Shown here piece by piece: positions 14,476 to 26,500 of a DNA stretch of 64,000 bases. This stretch comes from Cruorifilaria tuberocauda (Eukaryota > Nematoda > Chromadorea > Rhabditida > Onchocercidae), in NCBI GenBank assembly GCA_013365365.1, contig JABVXU010000017.1, positions 1 through 64,000 of the forward strand, given 5' to 3'. Each line of letters starts with the position of its first letter. Position 1 is the first letter of the stretch. Under the pieces are notes generated by a model. It did no database searches, was not told the origin of the DNA, and was given only the letters and a program-made list of their open reading frames with translations. A program made the translations under genes and the position numbers.

Positions 14476-17400
14476 AAAATACAACGAATTATTGAACACC
14501 TGTAATTACGGTAATAAGCAAAATTCAACATCTGAATTCAACATTCAGCAATCTTATCAATGTCTTTCAAGCTCATCTTAATGAAATTCTGATGTAACTT
14601 TCACTCGACCGTCCTTTGCACATTAGATGTAAAATTTGAATACTTCAAAATGCAGAGAAACACAAACACATCTTCGACGCGCAAGTCATTAACAAGAAGA
14701 CAACTTTCACGCAGCCCATGAAATCCCGGTAAAAAGGGTTAGATTGGCGTCTCAGCTTGACATTATTTCTAATTCTAACTTCTCCAACATTTTTGGAAGG
14801 ATGAAAAAAATATATGTTTCTTCAGTACTAAAATATTTTAATAGATGAGAAGAAATGATGGATGTATTGAAAATATTGCATTGAATAAAAGGCTTTTGCC
14901 ACCAGATATTAAACTCGTTTTAGATATATTTGATCCATTTGATCGGACATTGATATGAAAAGACTGAAAAACAAAAACAGAGGTATCTTCAATGCAATAT
15001 GAGATAGAATGACAGCTTCTTTGTTACCTCTTCATCCCATATATTCTCTTTATGTCTTTGCTAATGCTCGGAAATATGACCACTCTTTTATATCAATGAC
15101 TTAAGTTCGCTTTTGAAATGAATAAAATAAAATCTGATCTATCTTATACTACCAATTCTGCCATTGTTGCAGCCTAATCCAATAATGTTACAAGTTAACT
15201 CTATTATCACTGAAATTTAGTACCTGCAATAAACGAGAAAAATAACTCAAAAAGAAATGACTTTTTCCTTTTTTAACTCCTTTTTTTATGTCTCTTTATT
15301 AAATTTATTCGAAATAATGCAATCGCTACATTTTTCATGTTAAATTTATTTCCATTAGATTTCCGGGTTCCTCTTTTTGACTTCGCGATGAAGTCCCCAA
15401 ATAATTTGGTCTCAAGTGAAAATATCAATTTAAAGTTACAAGACTTCTAAATAAGCTCTTAATCCTACAGAAATGAATACAACGAAAAAGAAATTTACAA
15501 AATAGCAAATGACCAAAGACGACAAAAAAACGTTCATTCTGAATAGAAATATGAAGAATGAAATTTTCGGATAAGGTCCACGAACTGAAATTAAAGAAAC
15601 ATTAATGGCTTAAAGAATCGATGAACAGTTTGTAATGTGATAATTTTAAAAATGCAAGCAAAGTACCATCGATCTTCTGTCATGTAAAAAAGATTTAGAA
15701 AGAATCCTTTAAATCACTTATTTCAGAAGTCTTATCTGTCTGAGGAAGTTGCTCTTTATTGATTGAAATGTTTCAAGAATTATAAAACTATTAACACATA
15801 CATTGACATTTCTACTCAAAGTTGGTTAAACCACAGCGATCATAACTAGATAAATCATTGAAGATTATCATGTAATTGGAAAATCTTAGAGAAAAGAATA
15901 CGTATGTAAGAATGATGTAAATTCATCACATTTTATGCCGTATTTATGTATTTCTTATAGCTATTGACGAATGTTGATGAATTGCAATAAATATATAAAT
16001 GAAATTCGAAAAAATTTGTAAAAGAATTAAATCGTTAATTAGACAGATTCATAAGTCATTCCTGAAATATTAATTACGATTAATTATCATCAAATTGTTC
16101 TGTTCGATGAAGTATAATTTCTTGATAATGCTAATGTTAACTTATGATGCAATTATCATCTGATATAATCTGCGCACTATAAAGCTGTAAACTATAATTA
16201 AGCTATAAGCTTTAAGCTATTACGCTATTAAGCTATAAACATTTCATTATTGTACCAATTACGTTTTGCTAGTTTCAGTAAGCTTTTGTCAAAGATTCGC
16301 TTCCAACATAGTAACTTATTAACTTTTACAATTGCTTCATTCTATCTTAATTATCATTTCGGTAATATTTGTTTATAGAAAAAAACATTGATTAGTAAAT
16401 GCGGTAAACAAGACAAAGTTTTCTTCTATACTTCTATATACCAACTGACAAGTGATCATTAGATGTGTTCAAAACTGCACCTATAAAGCGGTCACTGAAT
16501 CTGATAGTTAATAGAATATTAACCTTACTCCTAAGCTTATCGTTCTTCAATGTCTGCTTTTTCCATAACTTAAAAAAAATTATGATACTGGAAAAAGTAA
16601 AATTGGAAAAATTCCAGTTTTCCCAGTATTATCAAAACTTAATCGTGCAAAAACTTAAGCTGAAATTAACAATTTAAAACAAACAATCAGTTAACGTAAC
16701 GAGCCAATGGGACAGATTTACGGACTCTCCGGAAACATCCTCGCGGAAATTATCTCAGAAACATAAGTATGTTATTTCAGCATTCGATGAATCAGTTATC
16801 CAAGCTATTGTTTACGCAAATTTTATCGCATAATGAACCCACAAAGATTGATTCATCAATTCATAACACTTAGATTGGGATGGCTGTGAAAAAAGTCATC
16901 AAAATGTAAGTACCGCTAATTTTCGATTGAATCAGTGATGAATAAATATATGTCTATTGATCTAAGCTGAAAACAAAAGTCACAATGAGTCTTTCGAGAT
17001 GCTGATAATGTCGCTACTTTTACTTATCGGACAAATAGGAACGTGTATTTACGTGTAATTCTCTTTGCTCATAGCTTCTGTGGTATTAAATTCGAATTTC
17101 ATATGAAATTTGCATGTGCATATCAAATTTTCAAAAATTTACAGCTTTTCACAGAAAATGTGCCTGCGATAAACGAGAAGTGCGGTAGCAAAAATGAGAA
17201 GTAAGATTTTAGTTAGTAGATGAACAACAACGAAATAAGATAATTTCATGCCGTCGTTGCCAGTACGTTCTTATTACAAAACGGATGACATTTATGAAAA
17301 GTGCCTGGCATGATTTTTTTGATAAGGTTCAACTCATTTAAGTTTATATGAGCTTTTTTTCAAACATAAAACGAACAGCATTTCTTCGGAAATACCACAA

Positions 17401-18248
17401 AAATCTTGTAGAAGATGTTTTTGGCAACAATCATTAAAATTGTGATTTGTTCTCTCTTCTGATGAATTTTTATCATTGGAGACCGATTAAATCTTAAACT
17501 TTCTTACTATCATTACTTTAAATTTTTAATTTAAAAATGTGTCTTTTTTGTATCTTATATTTCTAGGAAAAGATCCAAAGGAATTAAAAGAAATGAGCGT
17601 TGGTGGAGTGGAAGGTAAAGAGATTGAAAAATGGATATCTGGTGGTTTACGACTAATGAATATGCGTTCGACACGATCGGTCTCCTCACTCTGGATGATT
17701 TGGACGTCCTGATATGCGGTGATTACCCAACTGTACGTCAGATAATAAGAATTCCTGGATTGTTGCTGAACGAATGAACTATATTTGAACTTCATTTCCG
17801 AAGCAGAAAAAAAGTTACATTATGTTTGTGACGCCTCACGGAGTTTTGATTTTAGCGGTAATTTGAAATGAACATTATATCGTAAAAATAATGATTATCA
17901 ATGATAAATTTTCTTTGTCATTCTCGACTACTTTCTTGTTTTAGAATTTAGTAAATATGAATTCACATTTTCTTTTTTATATTTTGCGATTTTTGAACAG
18001 TATTCCAGAATCCAAAAATCAATGAATTACTCCAAATAAAGTTTGCATATCGTTTTCTCCAAGTACTTTTCATAGATGGAAGTGATAGAACTAATTATTC
18101 ATTACTTATCATTGCTCAGAAGCAGTAGAAATTATAGATCATTTTTAGAATTTAGCTATCAGCAAAAGAAAATATCCGAAATTTCATCGTTTCCGAGTAA
18201 TTATCAAAGAGCAATTACACGAAATTTTATCAACAGTGTTGCATTCTT
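14476..18248. other. mostly empty intergenic stretch
   Basis: AT-rich sequence with no supported complete gene. The only protein-like segment is at about 17566-17790 (listed separately). Near 16180-16245 there are several near-copies of a short AAGCTATAAGC-like unit, a local AT-rich repeat with no evident function. Confidence 0.5.
17566..17790 (+). pseudogene. isolated protein-like fragment, possibly a HECT-domain relic
   Basis: After a TTTCTAG acceptor-like site, one frame reads GKDPKELKEMSVGGVEG through KEIEKWISGG. A second frame then continues TNEYAFDTIGLLTLDDLDVLICGDYP. The second part loosely resembles the C-lobe of HECT ubiquitin ligases, where a Phe-rich segment is followed by an EELELLICG-type motif. 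The two parts are out of frame with each other, no neighbouring exons were found, and both frames soon reach stops. It could be a gene fragment, a decayed insertion or chance. I assign no function. Confidence 0.25.
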
Positions 18249-19594
18249 CTAAGAAGTTCCGTAAAGCTTCTTGATACCCTGAATATCGTCGTCGCCAAGT
18301 TCAAAACTTTCTTTTAGTTGATCACTACAAGCGAAATGTATTTAACACATAATAACGAAACTATAAATAAAATCCAAAACTTTGAAATATATTTCAAACC
18401 TGTAATATGGATTCATGATGGCTTTCGGATCGTTGGAATGCCGAAGTCCAAGTGCATGTCCAATCTCATGAAGAGCAACCTGACAAGGGAAGATATGATT
18501 TGGGATAAGAACTAGCAGAAATAGCGCTTTTTGGTAGTCACTGATATTTGAAGATGAAAAGAAAATAATAAAAAAAGAAATAAGGCGAACGTATCGGAGA
18601 TCAAGTCCTGTGCGTCCATCAATTGACCAATATTCGGAACCGTCGAAGTGAATGATACCCTCCACTGGATATCCCGAATGAGCCACAATTCCACCAAACC
18701 CATCAAACGATTCTTTATCGCCGTGAGCATATTTCGCAAAAAGAACATCAAAATTTGCGCCAGTAGATTCTGCAGTTCGATCTAGTGGAGAAAGATCTTT
18801 GAACACAAGAGTGCCTTCTGATGATTCCGACCATTTCTCGAAAGCCTGCCGTAGAATTCTCCTTGAAAAATGATATGTAGAATCATAAATTCATAGACTT
18901 TTAATTATATGAAATCGGAGTACGCAAATAATGATATACTTATCGATGAATCCACAATTGAAATCTGAAGTTTTACATGAAAATCCATGAATTAATATAG
19001 AATAAGATTTTTCAATAAAAAATGATGTAATTAATATAGAAAAACTGGTGTTAAATTAATGAATTAAAAAAATTTTTCTGAACAATGGAATAAAAATGTG
19101 AGCAGCAGAAGACCAACTTTACAATCAGAAATTTTCGATTGTTTTTGAAAAGATGGAAGGGATCTCGAAATGACCAAGATAGTGTCCCGGTATACCACTT
19201 ATTTTCATTCAGGACTAAAATAGCCTCTGTAATTGAATTAACAGGCTTAATTTTTTAATCAAATAATTCAATTCTGAAACTATTTTCTCAATTCTTATTT
19301 ATTAGATGATTAGTATAATTTTATGTGAACCGACTAAAAGACAAATATGTTTTTAGTTTCATGTTTCTTCGTCTTATCCAATTTAAAAATATTTCCATAA
19401 TGAATTAATACAATAAAAAAAGAAAGTTCAAGATGATCTGAATGCGATAATTCACTGAATATCTATCAAAAATCTCATCAAGCCTGATAAATAACTTACC
19501 ATACCGCTTCTTCAGCCTAGGTTGCACAAATCCTTTACTGCAAATTCTTCTATCTCTATATGAAGTCGATTTCTTCGCACTTATAACTGAATCA
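18249..19594 (-). CDS. matrix metalloprotease (matrixin) catalytic domain, 5' end unresolved
   Basis: This is a zinc endopeptidase of the M10A family, normally secreted or at the cell surface and acting on extracellular matrix. Exons in phase: 19500-19594, 19118-19226, 18591-18861, 18400-18479 and 18249-18324, about 209 residues. The first exon ends in a dibasic stretch (QPRLKKRY) that fits propeptide cleavage. KWYTGTLSWSFRDP is the first catalytic strand, and ILRQAFEKWSE the first helix. A calcium- and structural-zinc-type loop follows (YAHGDKESFDGFGGIVAHSGYP). The active site is HEIGHALGLRHS, and IMNPYY is the Met-turn. The protein ends GDDDIQGIKKLYGTS, the standard end of the domain, followed by a stop, so there is no hemopexin domain. 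A clear cysteine switch (PRCGxPD) is missing; the closest feature is RRICSKG just before the basic site. The start codon and signal or anchor are not in the exons I can assign. Confidence 0.85.
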
Positions 19595-20970
19595 CTGGAA
19601 AAGTTTATCAATGAATCAGGAATAGTTATGTTTATTTTTTCATTTCAAATAAAATCGACCAAATTTGACATAGGAAGATTGCATTATTTTGCGCCTACAC
19701 TAAATTAAATGAAATGCTAAACTTCTTAAAAACAATAAATAATAGCTTCCATGCCATAATAAATTTCATTATTTGCAAAGCAAATTTTCAATTTTTTGGT
19801 CGTAGCTAGCTTTTACCTCAAGTAACAAAAAGGTACCTACAGGATGAATGTCGATGAAGAAGTAGCAAGAGTAAATAAAAATAATGATAAAGTTAACATC
19901 AGCGAATCAGCCGTGAAAGTAATATGAGATAGAGTAATGAATTGCAAATGTGTCCGACTTTCATTTTATCTGCAAATCATTGTCCGAATTTGAGGATGAC
20001 CCGATATCAGAAATAAATCGACACAATTCAACGATCGAATATACAATACGTGGATGGTGCGCCACTTATCATCTAACTTTTCGAATTCATGCCATACGCC
20101 AATATGATTAACAGAAGACTTTTAAATAACTTTAGAAAGTGGATTGAATTATTTCTTTTTTGAAAAAGATTGATTTGATCAATTTTTTCATACTTTACAA
20201 TAAATATGCTGAAGAAGTTTCACTATCTTCATCTGTTAAAAAACACTTTTTTAAGATTTTATTTCACTTTTGCTTTCCTGAAACAAGAAATTATATAACT
20301 GACATTGTTTTCACAATGAAAATTAAAAAACAAATAATATTCCCAATTAAACAATGACTGAAAAATACGAAATTTATCTGGTCGGCATCTCTTGTGCTTT
20401 TTTATTCCTTTTTGAAATTCGTTCCAATACCAGTATATTGTTCAAAGGAAATGAAAAAGATAAGATTATGAACCATAATTATATTACTCGCTGCTTTACC
20501 TATTTTTTACTTAGGTATACTACAAACCTGTGTAGCACTAAGGATATATGCACAATTAATTAGATCATTAAATTCTAACAATATTTGTGATGCTATTTTA
20601 GGGCCTTTTGAGACTAATTGAGATTCAAGGAATCCGCCAAATTGTCAACTTAATAAATTAATGAGATATTAAAATTTGGAGGTTTAGCTTAATTTTCATC
20701 GTAATAATCTCATTTCTTCAGATAAACTTTCTTCAAATAGCAAAAACAACAGCCTAAAGTTACCACATCACTAAGGTCAGGAATTAAATGTGAAGAATAA
20801 TGAAAATCTTAGAAAAATGAACCTTGATGGTATTGTTGAATTATTCGTAATCTAGGTGTAACCTAAAAGAATTTGTTCCAGAAACACCAAATCGAATCTC
20901 CATAATAAATCCCATTCAACTGTATAACAGTTAATAATCTAGGATTCCATCTAATTTTTATTCATGCTAT
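19595..20970. other. gap between protease and membrane-protein exons
   Basis: About 1.4 kb without a supported exon. It is either the intergenic space between two reverse-strand genes or a long intron joining them. An acceptor-flanked reverse-strand segment near 20870-20935 can be read as a short exon, but it matches nothing I recognise. Confidence 0.45.
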
Positions 20971-22452
20971 CTATAAATTTAAAAATTTTCTTTCTTCAAC
21001 GGGTGAATTGATTGTTATTGCCAACGATTCATTTGATCCTTCACTTGCTGTATTTGATAACTTCTTGACTGACTGTTTTTCTGCTTCTAGAGTATATTAA
21101 TAAGTAAACAAAAAAGCAATAAGAATAAGAACGGATAAAATCACGGGAACTCTTTTATTTAAAAAAATGATATAAAGCCATTTAATCCTATGAAAATTCA
21201 GTATGAATATACTGCGCTTTGTGTAATATTTTCCAAGAAAGTATTCAATTAATTAGTTGAAAGAAAATACAAAAAGAAAAAAGGTTTGCAAAGAAAAACA
21301 GAGAGAATTTTTTGGTTTAGAAGTTCAGAAATACTAAAGGAAAAGCAATAACTCATCTCTCCGCTCTTACTTGATCTGAAAATTAGCTTTGCTTTAGAGC
21401 ACTGCATTCAGAATCTGAGAATCGATATGATTCTACTAGTGATCCTATACTTGACAAACATTTCATGAAAATAAATCAAAAACATACTGAAGTATTTTCG
21501 TTTCATGGAATTTCCTTCCAATTGATTTCTTGAGCAGTTTGGTAAACTGGATGGAATATGTGATATAGAGAATGGTGTTGATTTCTTCAATATAATGCTT
21601 TGAGAAAATCAACAAAATTAAATTTTTAAATTTCTCAAAATTTAATATGAAATTAGCACAAATGTAGTGGAAAACGAGAAATGTTTACCTCATTAAATAT
21701 TTGTTGATCAGTTTCTTTACTGAACGATGAAAGCTGCGCAACACCTTCTTTGCACGTACTTGAAGACCAAAAAAGATAACATTTTTTTGATCATATCATC
21801 TAGCTCAAATATACTCATCATCAGTTCCAAGAGATGATCTCTTTTTAGACACAATCTCACTCACTTAAAAAAATAGTTTAAATATTCGAAGGAAAAGCAG
21901 AAAGACTAACTTTTTTTCGCTCAGCATTGTTTTTTTCGAATTATTAGGACCTTTCGTTACGATCTCCGTAGGATTATATCTATCATTTTCCGACTAAAAA
22001 GTTCATTAAATTAAACGAAATATTGTGTGAACGTAAATGAAAAGATATTTATGTAAATGAAGAAAGAAAGAAATAGATATTAGATAAGTTTAAAATCAGG
22101 TTATTTGATGTCTTCTATCATTTCTTTTTTCCATTTACATTCTTTTTCTTTACAATAGATTTTCTTTGTACAATATCTCAGCAGGTAACAGTAATATGTG
22201 GTTGAATAATTTATGAAGAGAACGGATAACATGAAGCTACTGACAAAATCCAAATGAAGTACTTGAGAATGATTTTTAAAAACTGACATTTGGTTGCATT
22301 AATCGCATAAATGAATATAAAGCTTCACATATTTGCACGATGATAAAAAAAAGAATGATAAATGTTAACAGTATAACAGAGAAACGTAGCGAATATATTC
22401 CTTCTCGCACATATATCAAAAATTCTTTTACTGTCATCACCACTTTGGACAT
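20971..22452 (-). CDS. small membrane protein of unknown function
   Basis: Not recognised. Five exons join in phase: 22288-22452, 21911-21993, 21689-21758, 21488-21584 and 20971-21086, giving about 176 residues. The N-terminus MSKVVMTVKEFLIYVREG is followed by one strongly hydrophobic segment (about residues 23-45, containing SVILLTFIILFFIIVQIC). There is no cleavable-signal look, so a signal anchor (type II) is plausible. The rest is polar and rich in Ser, Asn, Lys and Glu, with N-glycosylation sequons (NNS, SNES), like an extracellular stalk. A trans-splice-like acceptor (TTTATCAG) lies just before the ATG. The last exon ends with TAG but also has a phase-2 donor (AA|GTTATC) that would join the first protease exon in frame. 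The exon-4 acceptor is weak. It may be a separate gene or the N-terminal part of the metalloprotease. Confidence 0.55.
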
Positions 22453-22453
22453 C

Positions 22454-22460
22454 CTGATAA
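22454..22460 (-). other. putative spliced-leader acceptor for the membrane protein
   Basis: On the reverse strand, TTTATCAG lies one base before the ATG at 22452, with no coding exon upstream. Confidence 0.45.
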
Positions 22461-23272
22461 ACTGAAGAATGCAAATTATAATCAGTACCGTTTTCAACTA
22501 TTCTGAATCAGATATAAATTTGTGATTTGTGTTACTTCCAGTCAGCTATCATCAAATTAATGTAGAAGCCTCTGCTTCATATTGTCCCCAACCTTTCACT
22601 GTACAGGAACAGTATCGTTTAATTATTCAGTAAAATTAGTTATATTCACTTCTAAATTTTAAGTTGAATCAAAGACTGTTCTCAGAAAAGTTTTCGGGAA
22701 TAAGCAGAGGATATATGAAAAATAATTGAAATTTCGGATTAGGTCAAGAACTGATCCGGAGATCTTCCATCGAAGAACTTGAAGAATCCGGGAAAATTGA
22801 AAACTGACAACTTCTCGACCGCCTTCAGTTCTCTTAATAAACGCAACTAAATAAAATGAGTTCCAGCAGTTATATTAAAATAACTGTGAAACATTTGCAG
22901 TGATATCCAAACATTCCTTTTTTGTTCTGCAATTTGATCCTCTGATCGAAAAATTCATAAATTCTTCCAAATAGATTCCTAACTGGAAAGAATTAAAGAA
23001 CAATTCTTCATAAATTACATGGATCGGACCTATTTCGATTGCTGCTATTAGTACGTGTTCTTAAAAGTATGATAACAAGGTAAATATGGAATTTCCTTTC
23101 CCGATAAAATAATGCAATGGAACAGTTTGTGTGGAATGTTTTTCCCGTGAAGAGGACGATGGAACTTTCTTCCTTTCGAGAAGTTTGGAATGAATAGAGA
23201 GTGCGATTCAGTCGCATTATCAATCCTGCCGAACACATATAAGCGAAAGTCCCTAGCGAGCGAGTTTTTTGA

Positions 23273-23309
23273 ATAAGTCACGTAGACAATTTTCTCATAA
23301 GTCACGTAG
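23273..23309 (+). repeat. two direct copies of ATAAGTCACGTAG
   Basis: The 13-base word occurs at 23273-23285 and again at 23297-23309, 24 bases apart, about 280 bases upstream of the anillin start codon. The core CACGT resembles a bHLH or bZIP half-site. A regulatory role is inference from the duplication and position. Confidence 0.45.
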
Positions 23310-23534
23310 GCTGATCCATTCCAATCTGTAGTGAGAAGTGTTTCATTTTTAGGTCTCCAATGGGTAGCTGCGGGAGGTGGTTGGTGTATGTTCTAGGGAT
23401 TCCCCGTACGGTCGGTTCTGCGTGGGACTGGAAAGTTTCTGTATAGTTGTTCCCGTGGGTGAGTGGGAAGACATGTTCTTCTGGAGGCTTTTCTCCTTGT
23501 AAGCGAGCACAGTGAAACCTTCCCCTTCCCGGTC

Positions 23535-23543
23535 TAATTTCAG
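23535..23543 (+). other. putative spliced-leader acceptor for anillin
   Basis: TAATTTCAG lies 37 bases upstream of the ATG at 23581, with no supported coding exon before it. Confidence 0.4.
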
Positions 23544-23580
23544 CGGTACTCGTTATTGTACTTCTATAAAAAGTTTTCAA

Positions 23581-26500
23581 ATGGGTAGAAGACGTGGTCG
23601 TGTAAGTTCTTTTGTCATTTTTAAATTAAGCAAACTTCATTTAAATATAATTCTTAATAACGTAATATAACCACAATGAGTATTGTTCAGCTCCATTTTA
23701 TTTATCTAAAAAATTTGACACTATCTTTTATCCAGCGAAAGTGCTCCTTTTTTGTGTCTTTTTTTTTCTTTGAAAAGTTTTAATTATATCTAAATAAAAA
23801 TGGAGAACATTCAGCATTTTGGCGGTTATGGAGAATACGATTACAAATACAACAGCTATGGATACAAAGGCGATGGTGGATGTCGCGATTGTAGAAATGT
23901 TATCATTTAATTCAAGAAGTCTTGTAATTGAATCAGCTATAGCTTGGTGTGACCAAATCCTTTTTCCTACTTACTATTGCCTTAGTCGTGTTTCCTTTTA
24001 CAATTTTCCGTTCTAGTCGTTTTTTAGGATTATCTGCCGATGTATTTACTTTATTCAGATTTTTCTAGTGTGTTGAAAGTTTCAAATTTTCAGGGCCATA
24101 ACATAGATAAGATTAATCGTTCACCAACTGGAGAATATACGGTTTGTTTGCAGATTTCACAGTTTTCTGTTAAAGAACGAAAACAATTATAATATAAACT
24201 TTTCGATTTTCAATTTATTTTTGCGATGAGCTGAAAAAGTATCAAATTAATGGTATTATATTTTATAATAAAAACTCGCAAGAAGTCTTATAATAAGCAG
24301 TAATGCACATAATGTGGTCTGTACGGTAAAATTATATGCTCATGTTTACGTCAGGCAATAAAAATAGCGACATTATCAGTACCTCGCAAAACTCAGTGTA
24401 ACTTTTGTTTTCAGCCCAGATCAGCGGACTCTTCACAACAGGAAACAGTGGGCATGATTTCCGTTGAACAAAAAGTACTATCTGTAACTGATATCGCTAG
24501 TTCATTTTCTATAAGGCTGTGAACATCCTTGAGCTGTTGAATGATGAAGTCTAGTCAAGTTGAAAATTGATAATTATGATATGCTATAAGCCAGTCTGCA
24601 AATCTACAAGATAGATTATAGATGATACTGCTACTCATCCTGAAAACATAAAGCTCTCGATAAGAATAATACTGAAGACGACTTTAGGACCTTGCGGAAA
24701 ATCGTGCGCATGAGGTTGAAATTGCATCCGCAGCGAATATTCAATCTGCTACTACAAGGCCCGATGAGGTTTCAGATTTTTATTTTTTAAAAAATAAACA
24801 GATTCCGCTGTCTTTAAAATATACTTTCTGAATTACGATCTGCATGAAATAGATTGTTATAGACAACCACCTCGGTCACGCAAGATATTAGATTGGATAA
24901 AGAACTCAACAGCAGTACCGTCTTAATGTCTGGAGATGTAAGTTTTCTTGGAATCTCTAAATCCTAAAATGACTCTAATTTCTGCTCGGTTAATCCCTAT
25001 AGCTATTCTAGTAATGAACTTTTCTGTTTGAGAAGTAAAATAATGCTTTTAATAGCGTATATAATCATAAATTATCTCTGTCTCCATAAATCTTAATTAA
25101 GCCATTGTTTAAGATAATTTTTCGATTAGTTGCAAATGTTAAAATTTATTAATTTTAGAAAAGTATCGTCACCAAAGAAGTATGTTTTGATGTCGATCAA
25201 CAGTATTTGTTCCCACATCGAAGTAAAACATCATTAAGTGTTCACAGTGAAGTAAGCCATTCTTCATGTTAGAATATTATAAACATGAAATTAAATTTAC
25301 ATTACTGAAGTGCCGTCACTTGCCACATATAAGGAAACATTTTCAAAAAATTAAAGTTTTTTGCATTCTCTATATTTTAAAAGTTGAATTTGTCACATTA
25401 AACGATTTCTTTTTGGCTTCATTGTTTATTGTATGTGATATTCTATATTAAAGTTACTTTTCCTGCTCTTTTTCTTTCTCTATATTCTTCCTCTAAGATG
25501 ACAAATTTGGAAGACTGCGTAGATGAATTTCCTTCTGGAAGCTTATAGTAAAAAATTGTAGTTGTGTGAGGTGAGCAAGTCGTACAGCTCGAAAACGAAG
25601 GAGGCTAATGCTGATCCATCATGGGGCTCTTGTTTTGAGGTATGCAGTGTAATATTTATTATACATTCAAGAAACACGGTGTTGATATAAAGATATTATC
25701 AGATTAATAAGATTGTCGTAATTTACTTCAACAAAAAGAAAAGTCTTCGATAACAATGCATCATCTAAAATAAAAAATCATTTGATAATTTGACTTGATT
25801 TCTTTTTTAAAGACTTTTTTATTCTTTTATTGAAGGTAGATCATCTGTTTCATCCCTTTCTGATATCGTTTTGAAACGTAATAACCGAAAAATGTTTTCC
25901 ATCACTTATTTAGTTTTGCAGTTAAATAAATATTTGATTCCGGAAACTAGTTGATTAAGTTAAAAATATTTAATATCAGATTTTATTTTAAAATTTCTAT
26001 ATTAATGTCTTCAGCTTCACCTTGACATTGATGGATCTCAAAATCCTCATACCGTTAAGCGAGAAAACACCACAGCATCACTGGAAATCCTTCATATTGG
26101 GGTAATAAATGCTCAATTTTTTCTTGTTCTCGTGAACCTGACTACTTAGAAAATATTACTATCCAAGATTAATTTCGTAATTTCAAATTCCTCTTTTAGA
26201 AAAACTTTGGCTTAAATGTTGCTCAAGCTTTGAGTATTTCTGAACAAAAACTTGCTTCTGCATCTGATAAACGTTTTTATACTGAGGTAAATTCTTATCC
26301 CATTTGCACTGGCAGTGTTATGTTGTCTGTTTTTTATTACCTCTAACGTACTGCATTATTCGCTCGGAGCTGTGGTGCAAAAATTGTGCATTAAGTAAAA
26401 ATTTTAAATAACTCCAAGTTTCACCAATACTTTACAAATAAACTACTGCAACTCAGAATACATAATAGTGTTTTTGCTGAAATTGCGGATAATTTTCTTT

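Larger units (their letters stand above)
22461..23580. other. intergenic region with a GC-richer block upstream of anillin
   Basis: Between divergent reverse- and forward-strand genes. From about 23000 the GC content rises visibly. Reverse-strand open frames at 23008-23305 and 23302-23580 exist because stops are rare here, not because of a recognisable protein. The block likely includes the promoter or 5' UTR of the anillin gene; an acceptor-like TAATTTCAG lies at 23535-23543. Confidence 0.5.

Noticed and set aside
23008..23580. Overlapping reverse-strand open frames before anillin
   Set aside because: They follow from locally higher GC; no motif or splice context, and they end exactly where the anillin start lies on the other strand.
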